A DNA stretch of 64,000 nt, from contig NC_045144.1 in the NCBI RefSeq assembly GCF_008831285.2, positions 1,488,001 to 1,552,000 of the forward strand. Reading direction: 5' to 3'. Below are positions 1 to 13,732 of the stretch, piece by piece. The stretch is from Nymphaea colorata (taxonomy: Eukaryota; Streptophyta; Magnoliopsida; Nymphaeales; Nymphaeaceae). The notes beneath the pieces were generated by a model, which did not search any database, was not told the origin of the DNA, and saw only the letters and a list, made by a program, of their open reading frames with translations. The position numbers and the translations under genes were made by a program. Numbering within the stretch: position 1 is the first letter of the stretch; every line of letters starts with the position of its first letter.

Positions 1-2383
1 TGACAATTATAGGATGTTTGGGCCAAAAGACTAAGAGATAATGACTTCTCCGGAGTTATATAATAATAACTCTATAATTAACCATATATACTATTTAACT
101 TAAAATATTTAAAACTATATCATACAAAATTAATTAGTTAATTAATTAATAAATATTGTGTTTAATAATTTTTTGTGTGTAATTAAGTAAACTATTATAG
201 TTAAGACATCAACTAAGCAAGATATCTTAATTAGTATTGTGTTTAATAAATTTTTTTTGTATAATTAAGTAAACTATGATAGTTAAGGCATCAACTAAGC
301 AAGATATCTTAAATAATTTACTTATTAATTGGAAACAATAAAGAAAACTTCAATTAATAAATTTCAACAAAATCGACATTTTTTAAAATATGAAATTAAT
401 CTCAAATAAATATATTTAGCATGAAAAAACTGCTAAACTCATAAAAAAGTTTTATTTATCAAATTATCAATCAAGTAAATTATTTTGTATATTCATACAA
501 TTTGACCAAAAATCTTAGGTGTTTAATATATAACACATAATTCACAAATTTATAAACAAAAACCTCTAACTAGTAGGAAAAAAATAAATTGTCTGATTAA
601 ATAAATTATCTGATATTTCATTTGATTAAATGATACAATTTTATGTAAAAAAAAATACCTATTGCAATGAAGCTAAGAGGGGTAACCCAAAGAGTTAGTG
701 ACACAACTAACACTGTGAAGCGAATGAAGATTTGACATTATTGAACACTTTTTTTACGGTTGTAAAGAAAATTATTTCAATTAACTCAATCAAATGAGAA
801 AAAATCATTAAATAATGTCTTTTTTAAAATAAGAAATAATATGGGTCCTTGATTTAAAAATTCTCAATAGGTGATCATCAAGAAATAATGGTTTACTCAA
901 TTAAAATTTATTGTTAATTAAAATAGATAAATTAATGTTCAATATGCATAGTTAATACAAAAATTGCATAAAAGTCATATGAATAACTTGTGGAAAATGT
1001 ATACAAACCATATGAAAAACTTATGGGAAAAGTGTGAAAACCATATGATCAACTTGTGTATTGAGAAAACTATTTGTCTAATTACTCAAACATATCATTT
1101 GCAAAAACATGCAACCTCATTAAAAACTTTATTTAGTTGACAAACTAGTTGTTTTAAATAAGTATCTAAAAAAAGAGAACGGATTAAAGAATGTATGTGA
1201 AAATAATATAACAGTTTATAAATGACTTGAAGGCATGAAAATCAAATATGACAAATTATGAGCATGAAAAACTTATTGAGAAAATTGATAAGCTAATAGT
1301 TAAAACATCTTAACCAACTAGGTCAAAATTAAGTAATAAATATTTATTCATAAAAAGAAAATATGAAAATTTAGAAGATCAAAATAAAATTATTTATCCA
1401 AAGGAGTTAAGAATAAAACTTTACAATATTTACAATTTGTAAAATTAGAAGATCACTTAAAAAGATCAAAACAAATAAATACGAACCAAAAAATTTATTT
1501 GGACATAAAAAATAATGTTAGAGTTAAAATTCTCATAGAAGATGAAATAGATTACGATGACACAAGATGACAAGTCAATTCCTTAATAAGAATTTCAGTA
1601 CCAAAATATATGAAATCACATGCAGAAAGTAGTAACCCAACTTTGGCTAAAGAATAGAAGAAAAAGATTATGGTTATCCTCCAAGACAACCATATTATGA
1701 AAAGAAAGGTAGCTTTTAGATAAGTATTTAAAAAAAGGTATTGATAAAAAAAGTATGTGAAAATAATAAAAAACTTCCAAATCAATATTTAAACCAAGCT
1801 TTATTCAATGAGTTTTTTTATTTTATTGATTAATAAATCAACGCAACATTTTTTTAATTAATTTAATAAAATAACCAACTATTTAACAGGTAAATAGAAA
1901 ATAAGTAAAAAAATTAGAAAATGGTCTATTATAAGTATTTAATTAAACTCTTATAAAGAGAGAGAAGGGAGGGGAAACCCTCGCCTCACCGAGGAGGGAG
2001 AAGCCTCAATCTTTACATATAATATAAACAGATATGATATACACTAAGGAAAGTTCATTATTATATTAGAGGCGCACATCTGCCTCACCTTTATTCCTTA
2101 AATAATAAGATTTTTTTTGGATCTTTTTATATAAGAATTTGACAGATCCGGAAGTATGGATTTCCATGTTTAGATTGGTACGTGGACCTCTTCTCAATTC
2201 ATTAATTAGTTCCTTAAGATTTTGTTTCCGTCTATTAGTTTATCGTCTTCCTTTCGCATGCAGTTAACTTATATATATGTATATATGCCAAATGCATCAA
2301 GGGCGCAAGAATGAATCGTCGTTCATATATATTAAATTAATCTCGTCTCAGGCGTAACAGGCTTACTATAGACGTTCAAGAGA
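1..2383. other. AT-rich intergenic DNA, no gene seen
   Basis: The stretch is strongly AT-rich, with many poly-A and poly-T runs, and no open frame resembles a known protein. A degraded tandem duplication lies at 153-314. Short similar phrases built on 'catatgaaaaacttgtgg' recur around 980-1050. The last 150 bases before 2384 are the putative upstream region of the neprosin-like gene and contain TATA-like runs near 2270-2285. No promoter can be assigned with confidence. Confidence 0.6.
153..314. repeat. Tandem duplication, about 81 bp x 2
   Basis: Two adjacent units, about 153-233 and 235-314, share the phrase 'tattgtgtttaataa' at their start and 'aagcaagatatctta' near their end, with a few substitutions between them. 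No coding potential was seen. The repeat has no obvious function. Confidence 0.7.
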
Positions 2384-2545
2384 ATGGTGAGTTATAGCAG
2401 AAGTTTGAGTTCCTTCGTCCTGCTAACTATTTTGGTATCGGGCGGCCACGAGCACTCAAGATGTGAAGGAAGGATAAAACATCGTGATGCAGTACCGACG
2501 AGGCCGACGACATACCCCAGCAACCCTCCACTTACATCCATCAAA

Positions 2546-4238
2546 GTAAAATCCCTCTCTCTCTCTCTCTATTTTATGGGCAACGGGAGTATCCGTTCTA
2601 TTTTTCTATAGAATTTCATTGTTAAATAATTATTTATATCCATAGGACCATGTGGTTAATTAACTTGAACTCCAAATGTCCGTTTCATTACATGCGCATT
2701 TTAATTTACGATATCACATTACTGTGCCTTCGTCAACTAGGAGCAGGTCTTACTTAATTTAATACATCTCATTTTTCTTTTCTTCTTCCTCCGTTCTCTT
2801 GTTTTTACTCTTTAATGATGGTAATAACGAAGATGGTGAAGGTTCAATTGACCATTTCAGTCATTTCATTAGTAAACAAATGGAGGAAAGCTCTTAAGAG
2901 CTGGACGCGCAAATGGTTTCATTAATTAAATTAAAGTAAAGGGCCGAATGAATGATATATATATATATATATATAACCTAACTGTGTCAATAATAATGGG
3001 AATCTGAATGATGAAAAAAGCATGCATATTGATGGTTTGCGCAGGCGGTGATGGTGATGATGCACACTTGTCAATTATTTAACTATTTTTAGAAATGTCT
3101 TTAAGATCATTCTTTTTTAATTAATTTGTATATCAGTATTTATTTAAAATATTCTTTTTGGGCAATATTCTGATCAGCTGAATGTCGGCTAGTTTGGCCG
3201 AGAATTCCATTACAAGCACATTTTAATTTACGAAAAATGGCCCAAGGAGTTAGGGAAAACAGGTGTTGGGATATAATATGGATATACTGATCAAGCTGTT
3301 TAAGCAATTATGGCCGTTTATGCAGAATTTTGTGACTTAGTTGCTTACTTGTTTCTTCATTAACAAAATTAAGATGAATTTAATTTTGTCATAATCCCAT
3401 TTCATCCTCAGGAAAAAACACTCATCGAACTCTTAGCTGTAGATAGTAGTATAGCAACCTGGTTATATGTGTAATATTGGTGTACTAATGTTTGTGCGTT
3501 AGTATGTTAATAACTAAATTACCCTTAGTTCACACTGAAAAAGAAAACTTTTTTTTTTTCACGACAATATTGATTTCCATCTTGTAACAGAAACCAAAGT
3601 AATGTCGGCCAAAACAAGTTGAAATCAATGTCATGAAAATTGGTTCCCATCTTGTACCAAAAACATGTAACAGTGTGGTGCATCGAACTACACATTGACA
3701 TGTACCGGGCCGTGTATGCCAAAATCATTTTGCGTGAAAATAATATTTTTATTTCTTTTAATAATATTTGGGAAAATTTTGCCCCTTATAATATCCATTT
3801 TCAAGATATCCGATAAATTAGCCGATGCAAACCAATATTGATAAATAACACTACGTAATACTAATTATAATAATATGGAAGGCAAGATTCTATCTTGATT
3901 TAATACTTAGTTTGAAAATACATGTTTAATTGCTATGTCAAAGATTGGTTAGGCCCATGAAGCTAAAAAGGATATATATCTTTTGAAAAGAAGGAACAAA
4001 TTTAAGTTTTTGGAAACTGGAAAGAAGGAAAACAGCTCATATTTTCTTGGTATAATAAAAAACGTGCTTTAGTTTGTTAAAGAAGTGAATTTTGCCTGTG
4101 TTTTCTGGCTCCGTCAAAAGATCAGCCGGCGTGTTTTAGTAAAATGCATGGGTAGTAGTCTAGGGAAACTTTTAATTGACATATTTCTTTCCTTGGTTGC
4201 ATGTAATTAATCTCTTAGCATATTTAATTTTCTTTTAG
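2546..4238 (+). other. Intron 1 of the neprosin-like gene
   Basis: Non-coding and AT-rich, bounded by a GT donor at 2546 and an AG acceptor ending at 4238. It contains an (AT)n microsatellite at about 2955-2975 and no recognisable inserted gene. Its length, about 1.7 kb, is long but ordinary for a repeat-rich plant genome. Confidence 0.7.
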
Positions 4239-6415
4239 AGCGAAGATGGAGCAATGATAGATTGTGTAGATATCTACAGCCAACCCGCTTTTGGTCACCC
4301 TTCTCTCATAAACCACACCATTCAGGTACGTAACAGAGAAGCGCGTATATAAGTTAATTAGAGAATGCAATATTAATCTGTAAGTTAATTAGAGAATGCA
4401 ATATTAATCTGTCAGTATGGACATTTGACAAGCAATTTTTCGTCTTACTTGCTACCCTTCATGCAAGGGACTAAATATCAAAGTCTCTGAATGGTCTGTA
4501 TAGGATATTAGGCCCATAGAGATATGAACAATAACTAAGTGACAAGTATACAAGTAAGCAGTAATATAAAAGATCTAATATTCAACCACATCAGCTAACA
4601 TCCAGTAACTAGCTACATAATACAAAAATGCCATGTTTAACATAGTATATTAGACAGGAATCAACATAATGTAATTCAATTAGGCAAAAGTTCAACATAC
4701 ATGAATTAGATGTCTAATAATTGGTACATTGGCCCATTTTCGGCCAGCAAATCTTAAAGATACTTTGGAGTAGCATCTTAATATAAGCAAACCATTTTGC
4801 ACTTGCGGTTCGTTTTCCAAAAGTTTTCTGTTTTGGTTCAACATTTTCTCCAACTCCGTTCTAAGGTTGCACTTCTACTGAAAATGCCCAACACATTGGA
4901 CTCTATTGATCCACAGCTTAATGCCTTGAATTCTAGCTAGAATGTCACTGTTATGAGTTATTTCTTTCAACCTAGCAGCTTGCCAACAAATGTCGACTGT
5001 CAACAAATGTTATGAGTTACCTTAATTTGGACCATTATCATGGGGTGACTTTGAAAGGGGGAAGTCTAACTATTCTGCTTTACATTTTCTTTTAATGTTT
5101 TATAAAAAGCTGTGTCTGTGGTTGGTGGAGAGACAGGAGGAGGTTACTAGTATGCGTACAGAGAAGTAACAAGTTATTTTGCTAACTGTAGATGAAACCC
5201 AGATCCTTTTCCACTGCCATGAAAGAGGAGAAGAGAGCTGGTTCAGTAATGTGGATGAACACAGTCCGCCTCGGCAAAGTATCATAAGCTGCCTAGATGA
5301 GACTATACCCATTTTGAGAGACACAGGACACAGCAACGTCCCAAAGGTCCCTCCTCCCACCATGACACCTCGCCAGGCATATAAAGACTTTGGCCACAAG
5401 GTAATATGTATGCAATGCTTTGATATATGGAATGTTGTACATCCTCTTGAGTTAGAGTTGTGTGCGTACACACAAGTATACACCACGAAAAAAGGTTGGG
5501 GTATTTTCAAAATTTCTTATAAAAAATGTCTATTTTAGACTTTTAACTTTTTGACAACCCCTTTCTATCCTCTAAAATAATTCTTTTTTTTTTTTTACTT
5601 AAAAGAAAAAGTGTTTTGGTCATTGCACATTCTTATACACAATTGTCCCTGCGTGCTTGTGGTGTGCTCATAACTCGTTTTGTGCCCTATCACCCGCTGC
5701 TTCCCCTAAGAATGTGAAATGCAACAAGAGCCATTGCCTCCTCTTTTGGGTGAGCAATTAATTGCCACCTTTGGATGATGGAAGATATAAGTAGGACAAC
5801 CCTCAACAGAATCATGCCTGATTAAAAAACTTGAGTCACATTTGAATTAAGGCATTTATTTTAATTCTTGGATATACACGGTACATATCAACTCATATTT
5901 TGTTTTGTACATTTATTATATATGTATGTATGTAGGTATGCATGTGTGTGAGGGTTGCCAATTGATCAAACTGTTCCTCTTGTTTACTTCTTTATGAATG
6001 AAAATCAAAGCCTCTATTATGTTGATTAGTAGCAGTTCGAGTAACTTCTGAAATAGCATTTCACATGCTTGATGCAAATAAACAATTTTTTCTTTAAAGC
6101 TTTCACACAGCATACTTAAAATGAGACTGTGGTCAACTTTTTCTTTTTTTCTGTGAAAAAGCTTTTGCACAAATTTCTTGAATGTCTATTTGTTTCTATA
6201 TAGACACCGTTTTCTTGTTCTTCTGATACTAACAGTGCTGCTTTGGTCAGTACGCTGTTGCGGGCGTGAGTCCAGATATGTTACTCTATGGAACCAACGT
6301 AACCATAGAGATCTGGCAACCTTATGTTGAAACATTGATGGAGTTCAGCGTTGCACAAATTTGGGTGTCAAATGGAAATCTAGAAGATTTGAACACAGTC
6401 GACGCCGGATCGATG

Positions 6416-8340
6416 GTATCTTCTAGCCTTCACACGCACACCACACACACATATGCATGCATGTGTGATGCAAGTTTAAGAAGCAAGATTCCTCCAACGT
6501 GGCGGAGGAATCCACATTATCCATATAAGTGGAAGAAAATCAAGTTGTATGGTTAAGAAAAGTCGGCAAACTGTTTCGAAGAAAACAACTGATTTATTTC
6601 CTTCTTTAAGGGGTATTTTGGACTTTTACAAAAACAAAACAATGTGTTTTTCTTTTTCAACTTAATCTACATCATTTGATTTCAATTAAGTAAGCAGTTT
6701 AAATGATCACATATGAGGGTTTGGTAGCTACCAGTTTTTCTTTTTTCCTTTCCTCCTCTCTCTCACTTCATATGTATATGTATATATAAAATTAATTGAA
6801 ACAAACCAAATGCCAAGTTTCACTTTCAAAAGACCAAACCCCTCGGTGGTTTGCTTCCTTTAAGGGGTACCTTGATCTCTTGAAAATACGGTTTAATTGA
6901 CTTTTATTGTTTTTTGCTTAAATCTCTATTAGCTGATTTTCTTAGAACCAAAGGTTCAAACTATTCCTATTAAGTTTGACATGTGAGACTATGGTAACTA
7001 CTATTTCCGAATCTCTCTCTTCATCCTTTAAGGGGCTTATCATAACCGATGAGGTTGAGGGGCAGGTAGATGACCTGTCATATGTTAGATTTCCATATTG
7101 GGCAGTATGCTTTTGAGGGCAAGTTTCTCCCTTCTCAGCAATAAAAATATTCACATTAACAATTACTTGACAAAAAAAGGTAGTATTTTTCTGATTTTAT
7201 TCCTAAACATTAATGTGCATACTTCCAATGGCTGATACCATGCAACAACACCCCCACCCCAATACACGTTTAAAATCACTTCAAAACTATGATCCATTTT
7301 TGAAGTCTCTGTTAACTCCCATAACTTGTACTAAGCATAAAATCGGGAGGACAGTTGTGAAAAGTGACTAAAATAATATGCGCCTCTTCTATGAAATCAT
7401 TTTCAAGTTTTCATATTTATAAGATTATATTATACAAAAAAGGTATTTATATGACATTTTATTTTAAGATGTTAAGACCTTTTTGCTTTTCATTGGAGTC
7501 TCTGTGAGCGGTACATGCATATGTTAAGATGATTTTGCTCTAGAATGGAGTTTTAGTGAGCGGTACTACTTTATATATATATAATGGGCCCTTTAACTTC
7601 TTGTAGTTATATCTTTAAGTACACAAATTTAGTTCATTTTTCTGTAAATGTGAAAAATATCAACAACATTTGATGTGTGGGCACACCCTAATTGCTAAAT
7701 TTTCATTTAGCCTCTGCACGTAGAAATTTTAAAACAGACTAGAGTATTGTTGAAAAAATTTCTTGGCCTCCCCAAGAAAGGAAACTTGCCTCCTTCATTG
7801 CTTCCTTTGGATCATATGTTTTCAACAACATCATTTTTATGATAAACTAAATCATTTCACATCCATCTATATTAAAAACTAGGCAAAAGGTTGTGCAATG
7901 GTGCATAAACATAGAAATAGGGAGAAAGAAATTAACATAATATAAATAGGGAGAAAGAAATTAACATCCTCCTGCTTTTCTATTAGCCTCTTAGTAACGA
8001 GAGTTCTGATGATGCCCATTGAGCCATTTATTCCCCCATACTTGCTTCAAAAAAAAAAAATTCCTCCTCCTCCTCCATAGCATTCACAAAAATATATTAC
8101 CAAAGTCCAACTTCAAGGCTTTATCATACCACCTTACCCGTTCCCCCCTTGCTCTGGATTAGTAGATGACTAAATTCTCTTACCCTTACCAATCATTCAC
8201 CAATTAACTGCAAGTAGTAGCTTTCTAGGACAAATACATTTTCTAATATCTTGAAGGCTCTATCAATCTTGTGTTATAATCTGTGAAGATGTATCCCCTT
8301 CTCATCTACTTATGTATATATGCTTTTCTATGCATCGCAG
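6416..8340 (+). other. Intron 4 of the neprosin-like gene
   Basis: Non-coding stretch between the exon ending DAGSM and the exon starting VSSRLF. It starts with GT at 6416 and ends with AG at 8339-8340, after the phrase 'tatgcatcgcag'. A short direct repeat built on 'atagggagaaagaaattaac' occurs near 7916-7965. No gene was recognised inside. Confidence 0.7.
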
Positions 8341-8653
8341 GTGTCCTCACGCTTGTTCAATGACACTGCGCCTCATCTAGTTGTCTATTGGACAGTTAGC
8401 TCCTCACCACCTTATTTTTTTCCTTGAAAAAGGCCCATTTCTGTATTCTTCTCCTACAAAAATGTCTATTGCTGCTTCTAACTCTTATTTTTTGTCCAAC
8501 TAATCTTAGGCCGATGGCTATAACAAGACTGGTTGCATTAATCTCCGATGTCCAGGATTTCTGCAAATGAGCTAAAGAGTACAAATTGGACAAGCTCTCC
8601 CTTCTTCAATTTATGGCGGTCCAGTTTACAATGCATCATTTTACATATTCAGG

Positions 8654-9500
8654 GATTCAATTGATCTTTCCCTTTTCCTTTTAATGTTGTTTTTCAGTTC
8701 AAAGTTTTGGATGGTATGGCTCCCTAGTTTAAATATGAACATAAATCCACTTCAATACTTCACTTTGACTTTGTGAGTTAGTGATCGAGGATTGATTGAC
8801 ATTTTTTATTTATTGCAAATATGGAACATAGGCTGCAGTAAGAAGAGGATGACTTGTCTCCCTTTTTTGTTGTCCATCATCTGCATGACATAGTAATCAT
8901 GCTTCTAAATGTCATGTTAATTATTTCTGTCAAGCACTCATGCTCTTATACAGCAATTCAATACAAATGTTTCTTTTTTTTTTTAATCCAAGATGTTATA
9001 TTATTAATCCCAGTAGTTTGTAGTGTTTATTAATCTACGGGTACTGTAGGGCCTGCCGGCTGCACTTTGTTTTTAGAGGAGAAATATTGGGTACACTCAG
9101 TTTGAGTATTCCTCCCGTTTGACCGAAAACCTTATTGGGTTTGAATGACTCACGTGCCTCCACACACACACTCAACTTCTACATCTGTTCTTTCAAATCC
9201 GTGTGTACTGGAAGTTGTTTTCCAAATAAATAAAGGAGCACAAAATTATATGGATTTATATTGGAATTTGATGCCACAAATTTCATGTTTCGTCCAATTT
9301 AAACTCAATTGTTTGTGTAAAAGCGAAATCATTTGTGATTTTGTCTTGATGTTTTTTTTTTCCCTGCCAGTTGTAAATGTTTGAGTAAAAGGAATCTCAT
9401 ATTCTTATGCTTAAAAGTTGAATCTCGTTGGGAGGATGCAAGAATTCTTATCATAGAATTATTTTGTTTCTATTGTCACAAAAATATAAATATTTCGCAG
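8654..9500 (+). other. Last intron of the neprosin-like gene
   Basis: Homology to the neprosin domain stops at about 8653 and resumes at 9501 after a good acceptor (ttcgcag). The expected GT donor at the left edge is absent; the sequence there reads AGGGATTC. Nothing coding is seen inside. Confidence 0.55.
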
Positions 9501-10166
9501 GATGGCGCTAATGGACATTGGTGGCTGCGGTTAGATGATGAACTAGTAGGTTATTGGCCAAGCACCCTTTTCCCTGGACTCTCAGAAGGTGCATCCTCGG
9601 TTTCATGGGGAGGAGAAGTCTTCGATGGAAAAAGATGGAGAGGCCCTCATACTAAGACCCAGATGGGTAGTGGCCACTTTCCTGGAGAAGGGCTCACCAG
9701 GTCAAGTTATTTTTCCAACATCAAAATTGTAGACCACAACCGCCTTCTTGGAACTCCTCAAGTCCTCGGCACCTTTGCCAGCGAACGACACTGCTATGGC
9801 ATCGAAAAACTTGGTGATGTCGGTGGAAACTTGAACCTAGCTTTCGCTTATGGAGGCCCAGGTCTTGGTCCAGGCTGCCCATGATAATGAGCCTTGTTTT
9901 TTCTGAATTTACCTCCCTACAACTGTTATATCATTTACTTTTCCCCTTAAGCAATTGCAAATTCATGATTGATATAAAAGCTTAATTTAATTTCTTCTCC
10001 AGTAGGCATGCAAAGCATCCGATTTTGGAGGCTGATTCTGGCCTTTTCAAGCAGCCAATAGATATGGAACAAAGACTAAAATCAGTGTATAGAAAAACCA
10101 CTTTTTTTAAAAATCTTTTTACCTATGCAACTTCCACGTAAATTCGCCAGGTTTGGGGTGAAAGTT

Positions 10167-10782
10167 TTAGGTAGCATTTGGATGACATCTTGCAAACATG
10201 AGTTTTATGGAAACATGGCTTTGTGAGAATCAAATTTTTAATGATTTTTGAAAACTTGGTTTGTGTGTTTAGATACTACTAGAAAAAACTAGGTTTTCGT
10301 TTTTGTTTGGATGACAAAAAAATAAGCTTTGGAATATGCTTGTGAAAACTGATTTCAGTTGAATAGTAGTTAATTTACAATTGTTGAAAAAGAAAATAAT
10401 TTCATGATATGCTATGCATATTTGTGTTACATTTTTATGAGGACTAAAGTACTAATTAACATGTCAATAATACTTATAGAAAGGCTCGTCAAGACAGAGA
10501 AGAAAGAGTAAAATTTTCATGCATTAATGCAAATCGAAGAAAACACCGATTCTGATATCATAGACTTTCTACACAACTCACCTTCTGTTGTGAAGTACAT
10601 GTACAAGACTAGGCAATTTAATTACTACTACAAAAAAACGTCATTTTTTAAGGGTGAGATGTGGCGGGGTGGTTCCGGGAAAGATGACATTAAAAAAAAA
10701 ATGCTGAAAACAAAATTTTGGAGGCAAAATATTTTGCTTCCAAAATGCTGTTTTCAGCGTTCATCCAAACAGCCCCTTACAT
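10167..10782. mobile_element. MITE-like element candidate
   Basis: The left edge reads 'tagcatttggatgac' and the right edge reads 'catccaaacagcccctt'. Reversed, the right edge is AAGGGGCTGTTTGGATG, an imperfect terminal inverted repeat of the left. The interior also has complementary phrases around 'aaaattttg' and 'gctgttttcagc'. Such GGGNTGTTTGGATG ends are common in hAT-like MITEs of plants. A target duplication was not evident, so the exact ends are uncertain. The open frame inside does not resemble a known protein. Confidence 0.45.
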
Positions 10783-11223
10783 GCCTTTGATTGTTACATC
10801 CAAATGATATTCTTGAACCCCTATTTCTAAACATAGTAAAAAAGGAATTATAAAATTAAGTTAGGGTTGGGAAAATTAGGATTTCTAAGCTATGATTTAG
10901 ATTTGGGTTGAGAACTGCCAAGTCGGCCCTCCATTTTCAGATTTTTCAAACTCATTTCTTTATGTATGAAGAAGTCAAATGCACTAAAAAGAAGAATTTT
11001 TTTTCAGATATGTGTAGTGGCCCTTTGGTTTGGGTTACCTGTTGGAAAGAAAATTAGAACAAAAAAAGGGGTGCTCCGATAGCAACAAGGAAAAAGAAAA
11101 TTAGAACAGTGGTAACTGCAAAACAAGGGGCCACTACTTACACGGATATTCAGATGGAGAGATTAATGGAGCCCTCCATGCAGATGCAGACCTACTTTTG
11201 CCTCAGGTTCTTTGCCTCTCTCA

Positions 11224-11303
11224 GGTATTTGAGTGATTATGGAGCAACTACAAAGTATTTGAGTGACCATGGAGCAGCTACAAAGTATTTGAGTGATGAC
11301 AAA
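11224..11303. repeat. 30-bp tandem repeat, about 2.6 units
   Basis: Units begin 'gtatttgagtga' and end 'caactacaaa' or 'cagctacaaa', with a 30-base period. Because the period is a multiple of three, one frame reads a repeated KYLSD motif. The surrounding frame has no recognisable homology, so I treat it as a minisatellite rather than a gene. Confidence 0.75.
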
Positions 11304-11759
11304 CTTAATGAGAATGAATTTTCCGTTTTGAATCAAAGGAGCTTTTTATAAAAAGTTGAATTTCTCCATTCATGCTTCCCCTCCATCTTAGAAGCCAACA
11401 TACAATTTTCAAAACTTCTATTTAAAAAAAAAAAAATAACGTCAAAATCAAGTGAGAACGTTATGTTTCGCAGCAGATCTTTAATTCCATGAACCAAAAG
11501 TTTGGATGGGTTAGCACAATATCCCTTTACATTTTGGCCAATGGATGCATGGTCATAACCTCCCTCAAAACATGTCTGGGTCGTTTACAAAAGCTTTATA
11601 CGTTAACAAGAGGTTATCCATCACTTGGATGAGGTCCAAAAGCCCTTCATTTTCATTGCTTCCAGAGTTTTATGATGCATCGGGGTTTGTCCCCCTACCT
11701 TTATCAAACAAAATTACCTATCCAGGGAATGTTAGCACCATACAAATGCCAATCTTCAG

Positions 11760-12548
11760 TCGTTAACAACAAAGGGCTGGCTCGGCCCTCCAAGAGAACA
11801 AGAAGAAAATATAAACGAAAATCTGCACAAAAGAAATCACCACTCTGCTTGTAATGGGCAGGGATGAACAGACCAAAATCAACCGTAGCGTGCTCTTTTG
11901 CCACCTTAACTCTGGGTCAGTGCCTTCTAACAGACTGCTGCAATTACCCCACACTTTCCTACCTTCAAGATGCTGACGGAGCCTCCGGATTAAGACATCC
12001 ACAGAAGAAAAGATAGTTATCTACCACCATAATCCTTGTGATAATTAAGGATTTTCTCAAGAACCTCTACCTCTCCCTCCAACACTCCTCCTCTTGGAGT
12101 TGGCAGAATTTTCACACCTTTAAAACCATCCCCAAAATAAGATTGTCCCGCAGCTCTGTTACAGCCTGCCACCTTTATAAGAATGATTTCGATGATCAAC
12201 ATATCTGCTGAACCTCTACAATTGTCTACACAAACCAGCCCAGTTTTAATCCATAAGCGCAACTTGCCTTCACCCTCATTCGAACATTTAATACTCACAA
12301 AAGAGTCTATACAACTCCTCCAAATGTCTTCCTTCAGCTTGCTAACTTGCAAGGAGATTTCCTCATGCACTAGCTTGTTCTGGTACCACCACAGGTGCCA
12401 GCAAACAAGTAGAAGAGTAATCTTCAAGCATTTCCTCCGTCATTTGCTGCAAATCTTTGTTTGCATCAAAATCACAATGAGGACAAACGGTAGAAGCTGT
12501 GGAGCCACAGCTTGACTTTGTCATATGCTTCCAAGCTGTAACAGCCAC
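11760..12548 (-). pseudogene. LINE-like retrotransposon remnant (RT zinc-binding end region)
   Basis: Broken reading frames on the minus strand resemble the region downstream of reverse transcriptase in plant LINEs. They show a CPHCDFDANKDLQQM stretch like the zf-RVT motif near 12,480-12,440, then a WHLWWYQNKLVHEE stretch near 12,400-12,360 like the conserved W..W..RNK..HE motif before the RNase H part. Frames shift and stop several times. No intact reverse transcriptase is present. The identity rests on two short motifs only, so confidence is moderate. Confidence 0.45.
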
Positions 12549-12784
12549 TGCCAGTTATTACTGCTCTATAGTGCTGTGGGGTCATGATCAATCACGCTTT
12601 GAGAACCTTGTTGATATTGTTTGTGATAATAATAGACAAGCTAAGGAAGAATGTAGTTACCTGAGATATATCATGACAGCTACATGTTAATGCACAACTG
12701 CATAAGCCATAGAACTGGTGAACCCAAGCCCAGAACTGCCAACAGAAGAACCATCACTGCTTTTCAAAGAACAACAGAAGAACC

Positions 12785-13472
<688 letters not shown>

Positions 13473-13732
13473 AATAAAAAACCACCAAAATTCTAATTAA
13501 CTCCAGTTCAAATATCTAGAAAAACGGATTTTGGTATTCCAGATACTCATTTTACAGATACTTTTTTTTACATTGCATTTATCGCACTTATTCTCATGAA
13601 TCCACATTTATCACAAACAACAATAGTGTCACCTTTATACCATCTGCATTCTACATTAAGATTTTCTTTCCAACCGTAGCAGCATCCATGTGAATAGTGA
13701 ATGGAACCAAATGATGCAAGAAGGATTAAGAA

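Larger units (their letters stand above)
2384..9884 (+). pseudogene. Neprosin-family (DUF239) secreted peptidase-like gene, seven exons, disrupted
   Basis: Neprosin-family proteins are plant secreted proteins with an N-terminal activation peptide and a C-terminal neprosin domain, some of them glutamic endopeptidases. Exons by splice sites and homology: 2384-2545 (ATG, hydrophobic signal peptide), 4239-4325 (DCVDIYSQPAFGHP), 5192-5400, 6251-6415 (TIEIWQPYV, FSVAQIWV), 8341-8394 (VVYWT), 8510 to about 8653 (TGCINLRCPGF) and 9501-9884 (GHWWLRL, GYWPSTLF, SWGGEV, TQMGSGHFPGEG, YGGPGLGPGCP, stop). All flanking junctions are phase 0. Three breaks: exon 3 is 209 bp, so its start frame (MKPRSF) and end frame (DETIPIL) differ; TAA at 8573-8575 interrupts exon 6; and exon 6 lacks a GT donor where homology ends. 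The usual E-A-G-W motif reads D-A-G-S. Family identity is very firm. Pseudogene status is likely, although an assembly error or unusual splicing could explain single breaks. Confidence 0.85.

Noticed and set aside
10527-10790. 87-codon frame
   Set aside because: It lies inside the MITE-like element and ends in its terminal repeat, with no similarity to transposases.
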